From Photobacterium salinisoli (GTDB lineage: Bacteria > Pseudomonadota > Gammaproteobacteria > Enterobacterales > Vibrionaceae): a stretch of DNA of 64,000 nt. The first letter of the stretch is position 1. Each line of letters starts with the position of its first letter. The stretch spans positions 1,054,001 through 1,118,000 of the forward strand of contig NZ_QZMS01000007.1 in the NCBI RefSeq assembly GCF_003614885.1. The letters run 5' to 3'. Below the pieces are notes generated by a model. The model was not told the origin of the DNA and made no database searches. It saw nothing but the letters and a program-made list of their open reading frames with translations. Below, piece after piece: positions 47,098 to 56,498 of this stretch. The position numbers were made by a program, and so were the translations under genes.

Positions 47098-47730
47098 TTA
47101 TCGAGGTAAAGGCCCGGAGCGCACGACGACTCCAAGGCGGGAAAAACAACAAGTGGACCGATTCACTACGCTGGCCACAGACCGGATTGCCCATGGACCA
47201 GAGCCAACCCGAATCCCCTGCCGACTCACCGTTGCAAGCTTTTCGGGTGTATTGATATGACTGGTGATCCGGATTTTGGTCAGATGTGAGCGTGTATTCT
47301 TTGCGTTCCGAATTGCGCTGGAAATCTGGGGAATGGTTGCCGCATCAACCGGTGATTGCTTCGAAACCAGCTCAACCCGGAATTCTGCCGGCGCAAGCGT
47401 TGCCGGATCGTCAAACCACTCGATGACGTTCAGCGAATCAGCCCGAATGGCTTCAATACTTTTATCAATGGCGTACCGGGTGCCTTTGTAGGTGTGAATC
47501 TCCAGCGAGCTACTGACGACTTTGCGCTTTGTCTGTTCGTCCCAGGTCTCGTTCCAGTCATCAACACTCAGTTCCCAGGCCAGATAAGGCAGTAAATCTA
47601 ACCGGCATGTCCAGGGATCCAGAAAGTTCTGAATATCCCGCTCAATCAGCTGAATTTCTTCCCAGAACACCTGTTCCAGTGCGCGTTCCATGGCCGATGC
47701 TGAAGGCGGCAAAGTGCTGATGAAAACCAT
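47098..47730 (-). CDS. baseplate protein I (P2 I type)
   Basis: 210 residues, P2 gpI family with the segment DIQNFLDPWTCRLDLLPYLAWELSVD cut here into conserved parts: DPWTCRLDLLPYLAWE. Baseplate periphery component between J and the fibre. Confidence 0.9.
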   Translation of the reverse strand: MVFISTLPPSASAMERALEQVFWEEIQLIERDIQNFLDPWTCRLDLLPYLAWELSVDDWNETWDEQTKRKVVSSSLEIHTYKGTRYAIDKSIEAIRADSLNVIEWFDDPATLAPAEFRVELVSKQSPVDAATIPQISSAIRNAKNTRSHLTKIRITSHINTPEKLATVSRQGIRVGSGPWAIRSVASVVNRSTCCFSRLGVVVRSGPLPR

Positions 47731-47731
47731 C

Positions 47732-48592
47732 TCACGCCCCTTTCAACCGGACAATAATCTCGGTGCAATACGGCGCCTGGGCTTTGGTGCACTTGATGGT
47801 CTGGGCGGGTTCGAGGATGAAAACTTCAGTCACCGGCTGATAACTACCGTCTGCTTCCCCATTCTTCACATGTGCGGCGGCATCAATGGCAGACAAAGCG
47901 ACACAGCCCGCTAAAACATGGGATTCAGTGGCTAACGACTGCAGACGCTGACGGGCAATATCCAGTGTCTGTCCTTCACCGGGGCCATAAGGAATATCCA
48001 GCTCGACGACAATACGGTAAGGCTGGATGGTTGCGGGATACACATTGAAATGATCGTTCAGTGGCCGCTTCGTCTGCCCGTCGATGTATTCAAACACCTG
48101 CTGACACAACTCAGCTGAAGCGGTGCCATCTCCCTGCCTGCTGAGGACATAGAGATCAACTTTGACGGGTGACGGGCTCAGAACTTCAGCATCCAGCACA
48201 TCTTCATGCGCATTCAGGGCATGGAAAATATAAGCGCCATCTGGCCCGGCAGTACTGAAACCATCAGGTGCCATCTGCACACGACGACGAAACTGATCAT
48301 CGGTTTCTTTTTCAAACTTCTCGACCGGACGAAGTGCTGCCAGCTGCTGCAGGCTGGCGCCATGAGAAAACGCCACCATATTATTCAGGCTGATGTCCTG
48401 AAATTCCTGACGGGCCCGGGTGACTTCTTCGGCCATGGCTGACATCGCGTTGTAAAGCGGATCACCCACTTTCGGGGCATCAACGTTCTGCAGCTGAGCA
48501 TAGCGCTGCAACATCCGGCTTCGGATAGCCGTGGCATCCAGCTGATGGACAATCTCCGGTGGCGGCAGCTTCGACAGGTCAATCTGACTCAT
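47732..48592 (-). CDS. baseplate assembly protein J
   Basis: 286 residues from the ATG at 48590-48592, which overlaps the W stop (ATGA) and gives a length near that of P2 gpJ; the open frame extends 31 codons into W without meaning. Baseplate wedge protein. Confidence 0.92.
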   Translation of the reverse strand: MSQIDLSKLPPPEIVHQLDATAIRSRMLQRYAQLQNVDAPKVGDPLYNAMSAMAEEVTRARQEFQDISLNNMVAFSHGASLQQLAALRPVEKFEKETDDQFRRRVQMAPDGFSTAGPDGAYIFHALNAHEDVLDAEVLSPSPVKVDLYVLSRQGDGTASAELCQQVFEYIDGQTKRPLNDHFNVYPATIQPYRIVVELDIPYGPGEGQTLDIARQRLQSLATESHVLAGCVALSAIDAAAHVKNGEADGSYQPVTEVFILEPAQTIKCTKAQAPYCTEIIVRLKGA

Positions 48593-48936
48593 ACGCTCAG
48601 GCCTGAAATTTTCTCGACGCTGCCATCGAACCGCAAAGTCACTTCCACACCCACAAACACGCGATTTTCTCCCCGTTCCAGCCACACACGGTTGAGTTTT
48701 ATCTCATCGGTAAACCCGTTCAGAGGGTCGGCAATCATGTCGGCCACGTCTGCGAACACGTCCATTTCGAGCTCAGGGTTAATTTTGCGATCAATGCGAT
48801 GTGGCAGGTTCGAACCATACCCCCGGCTCAGAGGCAGCGTGCTTTTTCGGGTACGCATACAACGCTGAAGGCGCTGCTTCAGTTCAGCAACGCCATCAAT
48901 GAGCAGGCCTGTGCGTTCATCAATTCCCGTTGCCAT
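48589..48936 (-). CDS. baseplate wedge protein W (T4 gp25-like)
   Basis: 115 residues with the gp25-like lysozyme-superfamily pattern (TRKSTLPLSRGYGSNLP). Small wedge component that nucleates sheath assembly. Coupled to J. Confidence 0.92.
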   Translation of the reverse strand: MATGIDERTGLLIDGVAELKQRLQRCMRTRKSTLPLSRGYGSNLPHRIDRKINPELEMDVFADVADMIADPLNGFTDEIKLNRVWLERGENRVFVGVEVTLRFDGSVEKISGLSV

Positions 48937-48942
48937 GTATCC

Positions 48943-49554
48943 TCACTGCTGTTGAATCGGTTTCTGCGTATTCGGTACACCATGCGGATGTTCATGCTGG
49001 TTGAAGATCTTGCGGTCATCCGCCATGGAGCGAACGCTGTCGGAAATGTTCGTTGCCGCGGAAATACTCGCCCCTGATGAGATATTGCCCGTCGTCGTTT
49101 GCATGCCTTGGTGCTCAATATCCCCGACCAGCACAATCTTGGGCGATTCCACCTTGAACGCTTGCTCAGCCTTCAATTCAACGCTGCCGCTGACTTCGCC
49201 TGATAGAACGTGGTTTTCCATGTCGTACTGCAACCAGGTGCCATCCGGGAATTCACGATAGAACAGCTTGAGGTTATCTTTCGGCTGGTCAAACTGAGCC
49301 TGATTCAGGCTGCCAATAATCACGCCCCCCTGCGCGCCGAAGGGCTTGAGAACAATCACCTGCTCGCCTTGCTGCATGGGATGCCAGTCTTTCACTTCGG
49401 CCGCATGGCCAACATTTGAACGCAGCCAGCCGCTGGTTCGGTTGGCATCGAACCGGACCTTATAGCGAAGCGGCTTTGCCTGAATGGCGATGATGGTCCC
49501 GAACTGAATCATCTCGCTGAGCAGGCGCACGAACTGGCTTTCTGTCATTCCCAT
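48943..49554 (-). CDS. baseplate spike protein V
   Basis: 203 residues. N-terminal OB-fold region, beta-helical middle, and HEHPHG near the C-terminus, the HxH metal-binding tip that holds iron in P2 gpV-type spikes. Pierces the outer membrane. Confidence 0.92.
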   Translation of the reverse strand: MGMTESQFVRLLSEMIQFGTIIAIQAKPLRYKVRFDANRTSGWLRSNVGHAAEVKDWHPMQQGEQVIVLKPFGAQGGVIIGSLNQAQFDQPKDNLKLFYREFPDGTWLQYDMENHVLSGEVSGSVELKAEQAFKVESPKIVLVGDIEHQGMQTTTGNISSGASISAATNISDSVRSMADDRKIFNQHEHPHGVPNTQKPIQQQ

Positions 49555-50087
49555 CAGAAATTCTCATCAACATCAAAATATCTGGATTCATTGGACGCCC
49601 CGATATCCGGCGACTGCGAGGCTTTTATCCCTTCCGGCAACTCAGCCGGTCCAACGGGTAACCAGTCGATTTCTGCCGCCAGGTCATACGGCCCGCTCCG
49701 GCATTCCGCCAGAAACCAGCCATCCGGTTTTTCCTGTTGCTGTGAGGAATTCACCGACAGAATCGAAATGTTCCCGAATGCGCTGCTGGTACAGAACTCC
49801 CGCCACTCTTGCAGAAACGCCAGCTCGGCCTGTTCCGTCTCGAGCGCCGTCGCTTTCGCACCGCAGTAGACACGGCCAATCACCAGTATTTTGATATAGG
49901 TGTCATACACATCGTTCGGGATCTCCCCGGTATAAATCACCGTCAGCAAACCGGGCTCTAAATCCCGGTTGTTGTACGCGCTTCGGTCTTGCCAGTTCCG
50001 GGTCGTTTTCCGATGCGGATAACGCTGAGCAAAGCCCTCTGTGATGGCTGTCAGAATGGTATCGACGTTGCGGGAAGCATCCGGCAT
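49554..50087 (-). CDS. phage tail completion/terminator-like protein
   Basis: 177 residues, no firm family by eye. Its place between the gp10/S-like gene and the spike gene is where tail-terminator or completion proteins lie. Overlaps V by one base. Confidence 0.45.
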   Translation of the reverse strand: MPDASRNVDTILTAITEGFAQRYPHRKTTRNWQDRSAYNNRDLEPGLLTVIYTGEIPNDVYDTYIKILVIGRVYCGAKATALETEQAELAFLQEWREFCTSSAFGNISILSVNSSQQQEKPDGWFLAECRSGPYDLAAEIDWLPVGPAELPEGIKASQSPDIGASNESRYFDVDENF

Positions 50088-50587
50088 TACAGGCTCCTTA
50101 ACCCGGCTGCGCGCAGGCCTGCGGCAACCGAAGCATTGAGAATATCTGCCACCCGGTCTGCGGTTTTATCTGCGGCTCGGTCGTAAAAGTCATTCGGTGC
50201 TGTGCCGTTACGAGCGATAGATCGGGCAATCATAAACGCCAGGTCATTCTGATCCTGCTTTGCGTTCTTCGGCTGCAGACGCTTCACTTTCACCCAGTCC
50301 AGAATCGACTGCATCGGCGGCATGCCCTGCCGCCCCGTCCCAGCGACGACGTGCTGGTTGTAGTTCTGATTGCTGGTAATCATCCGTTGCAGTTCACCCA
50401 CCACATTGCTGCGAATGGAATGCGTGAGTGTGGTTTCAGCTTTAGGCGCTTCTTCCCGGGTAGTACGGGACACTTCCATACCCGCCCGGGATACGCCTTC
50501 TTTCAGATACTTGATCAGCGTTCCGGGGGTTTCCCGGAGCGCTTCATCCAGGGCTGAGCTTTCGACACGAACCGATAGCTCACGCAT
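50087..50587 (-). CDS. virion morphogenesis / HK97 gp10-like protein
   Basis: 166 residues with the pattern of head-tail joining proteins of the gp10/S type (EVSRTTREEAPKAETTLTHSI). Overlaps both neighbours. Assignment by pattern and order. Confidence 0.6.
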   Translation of the reverse strand: MRELSVRVESSALDEALRETPGTLIKYLKEGVSRAGMEVSRTTREEAPKAETTLTHSIRSNVVGELQRMITSNQNYNQHVVAGTGRQGMPPMQSILDWVKVKRLQPKNAKQDQNDLAFMIARSIARNGTAPNDFYDRAADKTADRVADILNASVAAGLRAAGLRSL

Positions 50588-51188
50588 GGCGCACCTGCCG
50601 TTCGAATTGTTCCATCAGCTGCTGATGAATCGCGGCTGGCGTGCCGTTTTTCGCTTCACCACCAATACTGTTCCGCACGGAAACAGTTTTGCTGAGGTGA
50701 TTCACGGCAATGTATTTCACCGCTTCGACAATGGCACGCAGCAGCAACAAAGGCTCATCCTGACTGTCTATCGTGATGACGTCGTTCTGAATCGTTCGGG
50801 CGGCGTAATAGCTGAAACTGTAGGTCCATCCAACCTGATTGAGTAGATGATAGCCGGGAAGAAAAGACAGCCTCAGCATCGGCTTGCCCTGTTCATCGTC
50901 GATGCGGCTCAGATTCGGTAAATCGCGGGGATAGCCTCGTTCCCAGGGCTGATATTGCTTGCGGGCCGACTGACCGTAAAAGCAGGTACGCACTGAAATC
51001 AGATCCGCCGGGGCCGGATAACAAGCCTGATTATGCTGCAGCTCGATTGTACCCAGCCGTTGATGCGGCCGATAACGGCTGAAATCTGCCAGGGCCATTT
51101 CAACCAGCTGCTGTTCGTGGCCTGAAACGTGTTCGGCGCTGTCCATCAGCGCCGCCTGTAGTTTCACGATTAAGTCTGATACCTGCAT
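50580..51188 (-). CDS. hypothetical head-tail connector region protein
   Basis: 202 residues. Position after lysis genes and before the S-like gene suggests a connector or adaptor. No motif recognised. Confidence 0.45.
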   Translation of the reverse strand: MQVSDLIVKLQAALMDSAEHVSGHEQQLVEMALADFSRYRPHQRLGTIELQHNQACYPAPADLISVRTCFYGQSARKQYQPWERGYPRDLPNLSRIDDEQGKPMLRLSFLPGYHLLNQVGWTYSFSYYAARTIQNDVITIDSQDEPLLLLRAIVEAVKYIAVNHLSKTVSVRNSIGGEAKNGTPAAIHQQLMEQFERQVRHA

Positions 51189-51192
51189 CCTT

Positions 51193-51504
51193 TCACCTTT
51201 TCAACGCGTAAGCTGCCAGCCCGACAATGAACGACAGCATCAGCCAGATTAGATCGCGGTTGTATTTAGTCGCTGCCGCTGAGCCATTTTGGTTTGATTC
51301 CAAAGGCCGGATACGCTTTTCCATTTCTTCCAGATCCCGCTCATTGCGATCGACACGGGATTCAAGGTTGATGTGCTTGGTCTGCAGCTCAACCATCTGG
51401 CTCATCAGGCTGGTTTGAGCCGCCATGTAATCCCGCATTTCCTGCCGGAAGTCAGTGAACTCACGGCGGGAAATGCCTTCCCTTTCCGCTGTATCACCTT
51501 GCAT
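51193..51504 (-). CDS. coiled-coil membrane-anchored protein, lysis cassette
   Basis: 103 residues: a long heptad region (about 20-75) and one C-terminal membrane helix (WLMLSFIVGLAAYAL). The layout resembles XhlA-like hemolysin/holin accessory proteins. Overlaps the holin gene by 11 bases. Confidence 0.65.
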   Translation of the reverse strand: MQGDTAEREGISRREFTDFRQEMRDYMAAQTSLMSQMVELQTKHINLESRVDRNERDLEEMEKRIRPLESNQNGSAAATKYNRDLIWLMLSFIVGLAAYALKR

Positions 51505-52021
51505 TCACCCCTCCAACCAATTGCTTGCTCTTGGTGACGCTGCCCTGGCTGCTGCCCAGCCAGAACGCAACGCCTGTACCAAAAGCGCCCATGACAGTGC
51601 CGGCAATCATGATCAGCACTTGCGCATAGTCCTGCGGCGGATTGCCGAAGAACAGCGACGCAAACATGCCGCTGACCATCACGGACAGCGTTAAGGTCAG
51701 TGCCCAGGGCATCCAGTGGTCGCGGTGCTGCTGCCGGGCGTTCTGGGTATCGGCCAGCTTGGCCTTTTCGAAATCCAACAGCAGGCCAGTTTCCTGCAGC
51801 TTGAGCTTGCGCAGCGCGACGCGTTCATCGCTTTCGAGCTGACGGATTTTCAGCAATGCATCCGGATCCGTTCTGAGTGCCGCTTCAATCGCCTCGGGCG
51901 TGCTTTCCACACCCAGTGCGCTGGCAACCATGGTTCCGACTGCACCGCCTGCAGGGCCACCCAGTAAACTGCCAACCAGTGGCGCAGAGCCTGCCAGCAG
52001 GGCTTTGACCTTGTCCCACAT
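51494..52021 (-). CDS. three-helix holin
   Basis: 175 residues of the GTA/3TM holin type: a Gly-rich hydrophobic start (SLLGGPAGGAVGTMVASALG), a charged helical middle, two helices and the typical GSSQGS near the C-terminus. It would open the inner membrane for lysis. I could not find an endolysin next to it. Confidence 0.8.
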   Translation of the reverse strand: MWDKVKALLAGSAPLVGSLLGGPAGGAVGTMVASALGVESTPEAIEAALRTDPDALLKIRQLESDERVALRKLKLQETGLLLDFEKAKLADTQNARQQHRDHWMPWALTLTLSVMVSGMFASLFFGNPPQDYAQVLIMIAGTVMGAFGTGVAFWLGSSQGSVTKSKQLVGGVNAR

Positions 52022-52024
52022 GGC

Positions 52025-52621
52025 TTATTCCTCTTGCTTTTGCAGGTCGCTGCGTTTCGCCAGTTCGTCCTGAATCGCCACAATCTTGCGGCTGTCATCG
52101 CCGACGGACAGCAGTTCCAGCTGCAGATCTTCATCGGTCATGGCATCCAGTTGCTGGGCATACTCAGCAGGGCTGAAATTACGCTCTGCCATCCGCACCG
52201 CCAGTTCGTTGTCGATGTCTTCAAGCAGGGTTTTACGCTTGTCGCCTGCCTGCTCCAGCTCTGCCAGACGGCTCAGTTCCCCGTCTTCCAGCTCGGAAAA
52301 ATAAGGCTTGATGATGTCGATTTTGTTTTCTAGCAGTTGCTCGAAAATCCGGTCCTGCACCGCGCCGGCATTCTCGCGGTTCGGGTTTTCAAAATGGATG
52401 ACCGACACACGCACTGCTTCGCCCGGCAAAACTTTGGTGGTGCCAAAAAAGCGCGGTGACGCATCCAAGTTGATAAACAGAATCATCAGATCCCGGTTGA
52501 CCAGCGCCGTGGCATTCACAAAGCGGGCATCGACTTCGCGGGTTTCGCCGGGCAAAACAGTTCTGCCGCCGATGTTCTGTGGCTGATGAGTGGTGTTGGT
52601 GTAAGCAATGGAAGGTTTCAT
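52025..52621 (-). CDS. hypothetical phage structural-region protein
   Basis: 198 residues. A beta-rich N-terminal part (GGRTVLPGETREVDARF) and a charged helical C-terminus. It follows the capsid gene, where head decoration or connector proteins are common. No family recognised. Confidence 0.45.
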   Translation of the reverse strand: MKPSIAYTNTTHQPQNIGGRTVLPGETREVDARFVNATALVNRDLMILFINLDASPRFFGTTKVLPGEAVRVSVIHFENPNRENAGAVQDRIFEQLLENKIDIIKPYFSELEDGELSRLAELEQAGDKRKTLLEDIDNELAVRMAERNFSPAEYAQQLDAMTDEDLQLELLSVGDDSRKIVAIQDELAKRSDLQKQEE

Positions 52622-52697
52622 CTCGGTTTCCTTAACTCATGTCCGGTATGCAAAGAAGAAAAAGCCCCGGCCACTGCCGGCCGGGGAATCGACGCCC

Positions 52698-55277
52698 CTA
52701 TCGTCCGGATGCGGAATAGAACAGCACGCTGGTAAAGCGGTTGCGGATCGGCTTCGGACAGTGAATGGCGTTGTACTCTTCGCCATAGGCTTCTTTGCCG
52801 CCTTTCAGCTGGCCGTTGCTGTCGCGGGCTTCCTGCATTTCGCTCAGGGTGTACGGCTTCACTACGGTGTACGTCAGTGCGCCCCGCTGGCCCATGAGGA
52901 TGCGTTCATCGCCCAGATGCGTGCCCGGTGCATTGGTGGAATATGCAGGCAGCGACTTCACGGCTTCCAGGTCGCCCTGTGCGTTTGTGCGTGTACCATC
53001 ACGACGCTGCGACACAATGAACTGCTCGGCATTGGTACAGGTATCGTTGAGGGTGTTGGACATGATCAGGAAATCCGGCGTCACAAAGCGATCATCCTTC
53101 ATGATGGCTTTGCGGCGGCCGATGGCCTGCATCAACTTGTTGTAATGCTTCTCGGGTGACAGGCCGTCCGGCACATCACTGTCGACCTTCTGAATGTTGG
53201 TCGCGAAGTTGTAGCTGATCTTCGCGTTGGCGGCCGTAACTGCTTTCGGCGCGCCAGATTCATCAACCAGCGCAAACTGGCCGAGGTTGTAAGAGCGCAC
53301 CACGTAATACGTGCCCGCTGCCTGCTGGCCGCTGCCGTCCCAGGGCTTCACTTCGCTGCCGTTGATCAGCAACACAATCGGGTTTTCCGGTGCGCCAATG
53401 GTGTTGCCCTGCAGGTCGTACTGCTGATGCTGCGCCACCACAGGGAACTGCGAGGTTCTGAACAAAGCTTTGTCCTGCAGCTGCGCGGCGATGTCTTCAT
53501 CGGCCACGCTGGCCGCCAGATAGCTGTCGGAAACCCGCTGCATCGAGTTCATGATGCGACGGGCAACCAGTTCTTTGATGATCCGGCTGGCCGTGGCAAC
53601 GTTGCGGCCCCAGGCATCCCAGTTGATGGCAGATGACCGGGAAAAGTGCATCAGCTCGTTCGAGACTTCGAACGCCACTTTCATCGGCAGCACGTAGGCC
53701 AGATCCATGCGTTGCGAGTTTTTCACCTTGGGGATGGTGCCGTTCTCGAACACGATGCCATCGCCCAGCACCGCCGAGACATCCCGCATTTCATACGGAA
53801 TATTGGTGGTTGCGCTGGCACTGAAGTCGGTCAGGGTCTGCACCAGTTGCAGCACGTTCAGATCAGACAAGGCTTCGCGAATCACTTCCCGCTGTACCGA
53901 GACAGGCAAGTCGGTATCTGAAATCACGTTCGCGCTGCCCTGCCCGGTCAGCACCAGACGTTCCTGATGAATGCGGTGGTGATTCAGGCGGTCGAACTCG
54001 GCCAGCACCTGCTGCGCGAATACAGGCAGGTCTTTTTCTTCCATCAGGCTCAACTGGCCCAGTGAATAGGTGTTGGTCTGGCGCAGGTTGGCGTGAATCT
54101 GCTGCTGCAGTTGCAGGCTTTCGCGCTGCTGGTCGGGCGTTTGGGTCAGCGAACCAGCAGCAGAACCAAAGCCCAGCCCGGAAAGCTGAATGCCGACCAT
54201 TTTCTGGTTGCCGTGTGTAATCTGGTTTTCGGCGAGCTTCTTCACCTGGTCATCGGACATTTCGGCCGAGATCAGGTCTTTCGCTTCTTTCAGCTCGGTT
54301 TTGACTTCATCGCTCAGACCTTCCGCGGCGTCGATGGCATCGGTGAAGATTTTGACTTTGTCGGTCAGCTTCTTGGCCTGATCGGCTTTTTCCTTTTCGG
54401 CGGCGGTTTGCTGTTCTGCCAGAATGCGTACCACGTCTTCCTGCGTTAAATTACCGCCGTTCAGGTTGATGACCGGCGCACTGGTATTGCCGGATTCTGA
54501 AAGCTGCTTGGCAACGCCTTCAATCTGCTCGCGCAGCTTGGTGGCGGCAGCTTCGTCGCTGACCCCTGTAAGTGAGTCTTTCAGCAGCTGAACCATGGCG
54601 GTGTGCTGTTCGGCAGAGAGTTTCAGCCCTTTGGTGTTCGCTTCGAACAGTGCGATCAGTTGTTCCCACATTGTTTGTCGTTCCTCAGAGAATTTATTCG
54701 CCAGTGACTCGGAAAGGTAGGTTGGGCAATCGTGCAGGCTGGCTTCGCTCAGCTCGATTTTGTCGAGGTTTTTAATGCATGGCCGTGTGACCAGCCCCGC
54801 GCCCAGCAGGGTTGGCCCAAATTCCTGATACTGGCCGTTCTGCCCCTGCTCGTTACTGACGTAATTGGGATGAATTTCGGCGCTCAGATATTTAAAGCCT
54901 TCTTTGGTGACTTTGCTGATGCCGAGTTCGTACCACTCCACCTCTGCACGTAATCGACCGCGGTCGGTAAACAGGCGACGCACCACCGCCCCGGCACCAT
55001 TTTCAGGCTGGTGCGCAATGTCGATGTTGATTTCCTGGCCATAGACGTTCTCGTTGAAGTTTTTGACCAGGTCATCGAACATTTGCTGGGTCAGTTCGAA
55101 TTCGCCGTAACGCGGATCGTAAAATTTGCCGGTTCGGGTAATGGTGACAACACTGCGTTTACTGCTGCTGTGGGTATCCACCTTCACAGCATCCGACAGA
55201 AGATGAATGGCCCCGCTGGCCGGTGCTGCACTGAGTGCCAGCACAACACTGGCGGAAAGAAAGGATTGTTTGCTCAT
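52698..55277 (-). CDS. fused head protease-scaffold-major capsid protein
   Basis: 859 residues in one frame. Residues about 40-180 resemble the Mu gpI-type head maturation protease (EINIDIAHQPENGAGAVV ... FKYLSAEIHPNYV); about 200-360 is a charged helical scaffold region; about 370-859 is a major capsid domain (PYEMRDVSAVLGDG). In Mu these parts come from separate or overlapping genes. Here a single polyprotein would be self-cleaved during assembly. The first 25 residues look like a signal peptide but are probably not one. Start lies 20 bases past a strong hairpin. Confidence 0.82.
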   Translation of the reverse strand: MSKQSFLSASVVLALSAAPASGAIHLLSDAVKVDTHSSSKRSVVTITRTGKFYDPRYGEFELTQQMFDDLVKNFNENVYGQEINIDIAHQPENGAGAVVRRLFTDRGRLRAEVEWYELGISKVTKEGFKYLSAEIHPNYVSNEQGQNGQYQEFGPTLLGAGLVTRPCIKNLDKIELSEASLHDCPTYLSESLANKFSEERQTMWEQLIALFEANTKGLKLSAEQHTAMVQLLKDSLTGVSDEAAATKLREQIEGVAKQLSESGNTSAPVINLNGGNLTQEDVVRILAEQQTAAEKEKADQAKKLTDKVKIFTDAIDAAEGLSDEVKTELKEAKDLISAEMSDDQVKKLAENQITHGNQKMVGIQLSGLGFGSAAGSLTQTPDQQRESLQLQQQIHANLRQTNTYSLGQLSLMEEKDLPVFAQQVLAEFDRLNHHRIHQERLVLTGQGSANVISDTDLPVSVQREVIREALSDLNVLQLVQTLTDFSASATTNIPYEMRDVSAVLGDGIVFENGTIPKVKNSQRMDLAYVLPMKVAFEVSNELMHFSRSSAINWDAWGRNVATASRIIKELVARRIMNSMQRVSDSYLAASVADEDIAAQLQDKALFRTSQFPVVAQHQQYDLQGNTIGAPENPIVLLINGSEVKPWDGSGQQAAGTYYVVRSYNLGQFALVDESGAPKAVTAANAKISYNFATNIQKVDSDVPDGLSPEKHYNKLMQAIGRRKAIMKDDRFVTPDFLIMSNTLNDTCTNAEQFIVSQRRDGTRTNAQGDLEAVKSLPAYSTNAPGTHLGDERILMGQRGALTYTVVKPYTLSEMQEARDSNGQLKGGKEAYGEEYNAIHCPKPIRNRFTSVLFYSASGR

Positions 55278-55297
55278 GTCTCTGCCCTAAAACGGAA

Positions 55298-55324
55298 AAG
55301 CCCCTGAGGATTAACTCAGGGGCT
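55298..55324 (-). terminator. terminator-like hairpin just before the capsid gene
   Basis: On the minus strand AAGCCCCTGAG-TTAATC-CTCAGGGGCTT is followed by T-rich sequence, 20 bases before the capsid ATG. It can end leftward transcripts from the cargo or act as attenuator for the capsid gene. Confidence 0.75.
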
Positions 55325-55490
55325 TGGTCGCCATCAATTATTGCAGTGTTAGAGAATAAAAGATTCATAAGGAGGGGCAGTGAAAGTTAGTACTTGTATC
55401 ATTTGTATTCATTTGATCACAATCACAGCAAGTGTATGCAATTTGTATCATTATTAGGTTTTCATGGAAGAAGTAGAGATGAGATCTTAA

Positions 55491-56498
55491 ATGGCAAATA
55501 AAAAGAACAATAGAAGTAGAACAATTTACTATTACCGAGCTGAGTTCAAAAAATTTGATGGCCTCGTTATAAATGAAACATTAGAAGAAATGGTCATTAA
55601 TTCATGGTCCAAATTAAACAGCACCTCTGAAAGAAGCTTTTTTTCTAGCAAAGGAAGGCAAATTGTTGGGATGAAGATTTCCCCGATGCGAGCGACTTTA
55701 TCAAAAGGTAATAGAGACTGCACTACCATTTGCTTAGGGATTTATGAAGAAGGTGCTGATGCAAACACTATTTCTCGTCCATCAAACTCTCACATTGAAA
55801 CTTCAGCCGACACATATTCAGCACCAATAGATAAAGAGTATTTGGATGGTGAAGCATTCATGTGCCTATATGGAAACCATATTATTCTAAGCCCTACTGA
55901 TCTACTTAGAGCAGCGACTGCATTACAGTATTTCGAATCTTTATTAAATGCAGGTGGCTATGGAAAAGAAGCAAACACTTTAAATGTTCATCAAATAGCT
56001 GATATTGACACATTAAAAACCATTCACAATGAAGGAATAAGAAACATTTCAATAAATTCCAGTGCATATGTATCCACATTTGATTATCTTTCAAGAAATA
56101 ACAATAATTTCAAGACGACACCAATTCTAAGAAAGCTCAAGGAAATGGCAGAAAGTGTACTTGACTGTTTATATGAAGATGACAATGTAGCAGATTTCAA
56201 CAATATAGATAGCCTAAATGCTAACATTGTGATTTCTCACGATAGTCGAGTTAAAGGAGAGCAAGCAGAAGAAGAAGGTGATCAATTGAGTAATGCAGCT
56301 TTCCAGCTAATAGAAAGCGACCTCAACGGCTACAGAATAACCACCAAGAAAGGCAAAACATTCACACATGATAAAATTATAGTGAAAAGTAAAGTTGATG
56401 TCCCAGAGCATGGAAAGTCAGTAAATCGCGACGCAATGTGGGGACAACTAGTGTATACTCTACAACAGTATGAGAAAAGTGGCGTCCTGGAGCAGTAA
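55491..56498 (+). CDS. cargo gene A: unrecognised soluble protein
   Basis: 335 residues, AT-rich, on the opposite strand to all late genes. N-terminal beta-rich part (RTIYYYRAEFKKFDGL) and a middle motif GEAFMCLYGNHIILSP; no membrane helix and no catalytic motif that I can name. Its stop overlaps the start of the membrane-protein gene (TAATG), so they form a coupled pair. The combination of a soluble and a membrane protein in a phage moron suggests defence or exclusion, which is inference. Confidence 0.6.
   Translation: MANKKNNRSRTIYYYRAEFKKFDGLVINETLEEMVINSWSKLNSTSERSFFSSKGRQIVGMKISPMRATLSKGNRDCTTICLGIYEEGADANTISRPSNSHIETSADTYSAPIDKEYLDGEAFMCLYGNHIILSPTDLLRAATALQYFESLLNAGGYGKEANTLNVHQIADIDTLKTIHNEGIRNISINSSAYVSTFDYLSRNNNNFKTTPILRKLKEMAESVLDCLYEDDNVADFNNIDSLNANIVISHDSRVKGEQAEEEGDQLSNAAFQLIESDLNGYRITTKKGKTFTHDKIIVKSKVDVPEHGKSVNRDAMWGQLVYTLQQYEKSGVLEQ

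Noticed and set aside
52698..55277. Signal peptide on the capsid fusion
   Set aside because: The first 25 residues look exportable, but a head protein must stay in the cytoplasm; Mu-type protease N-termini are often hydrophobic.
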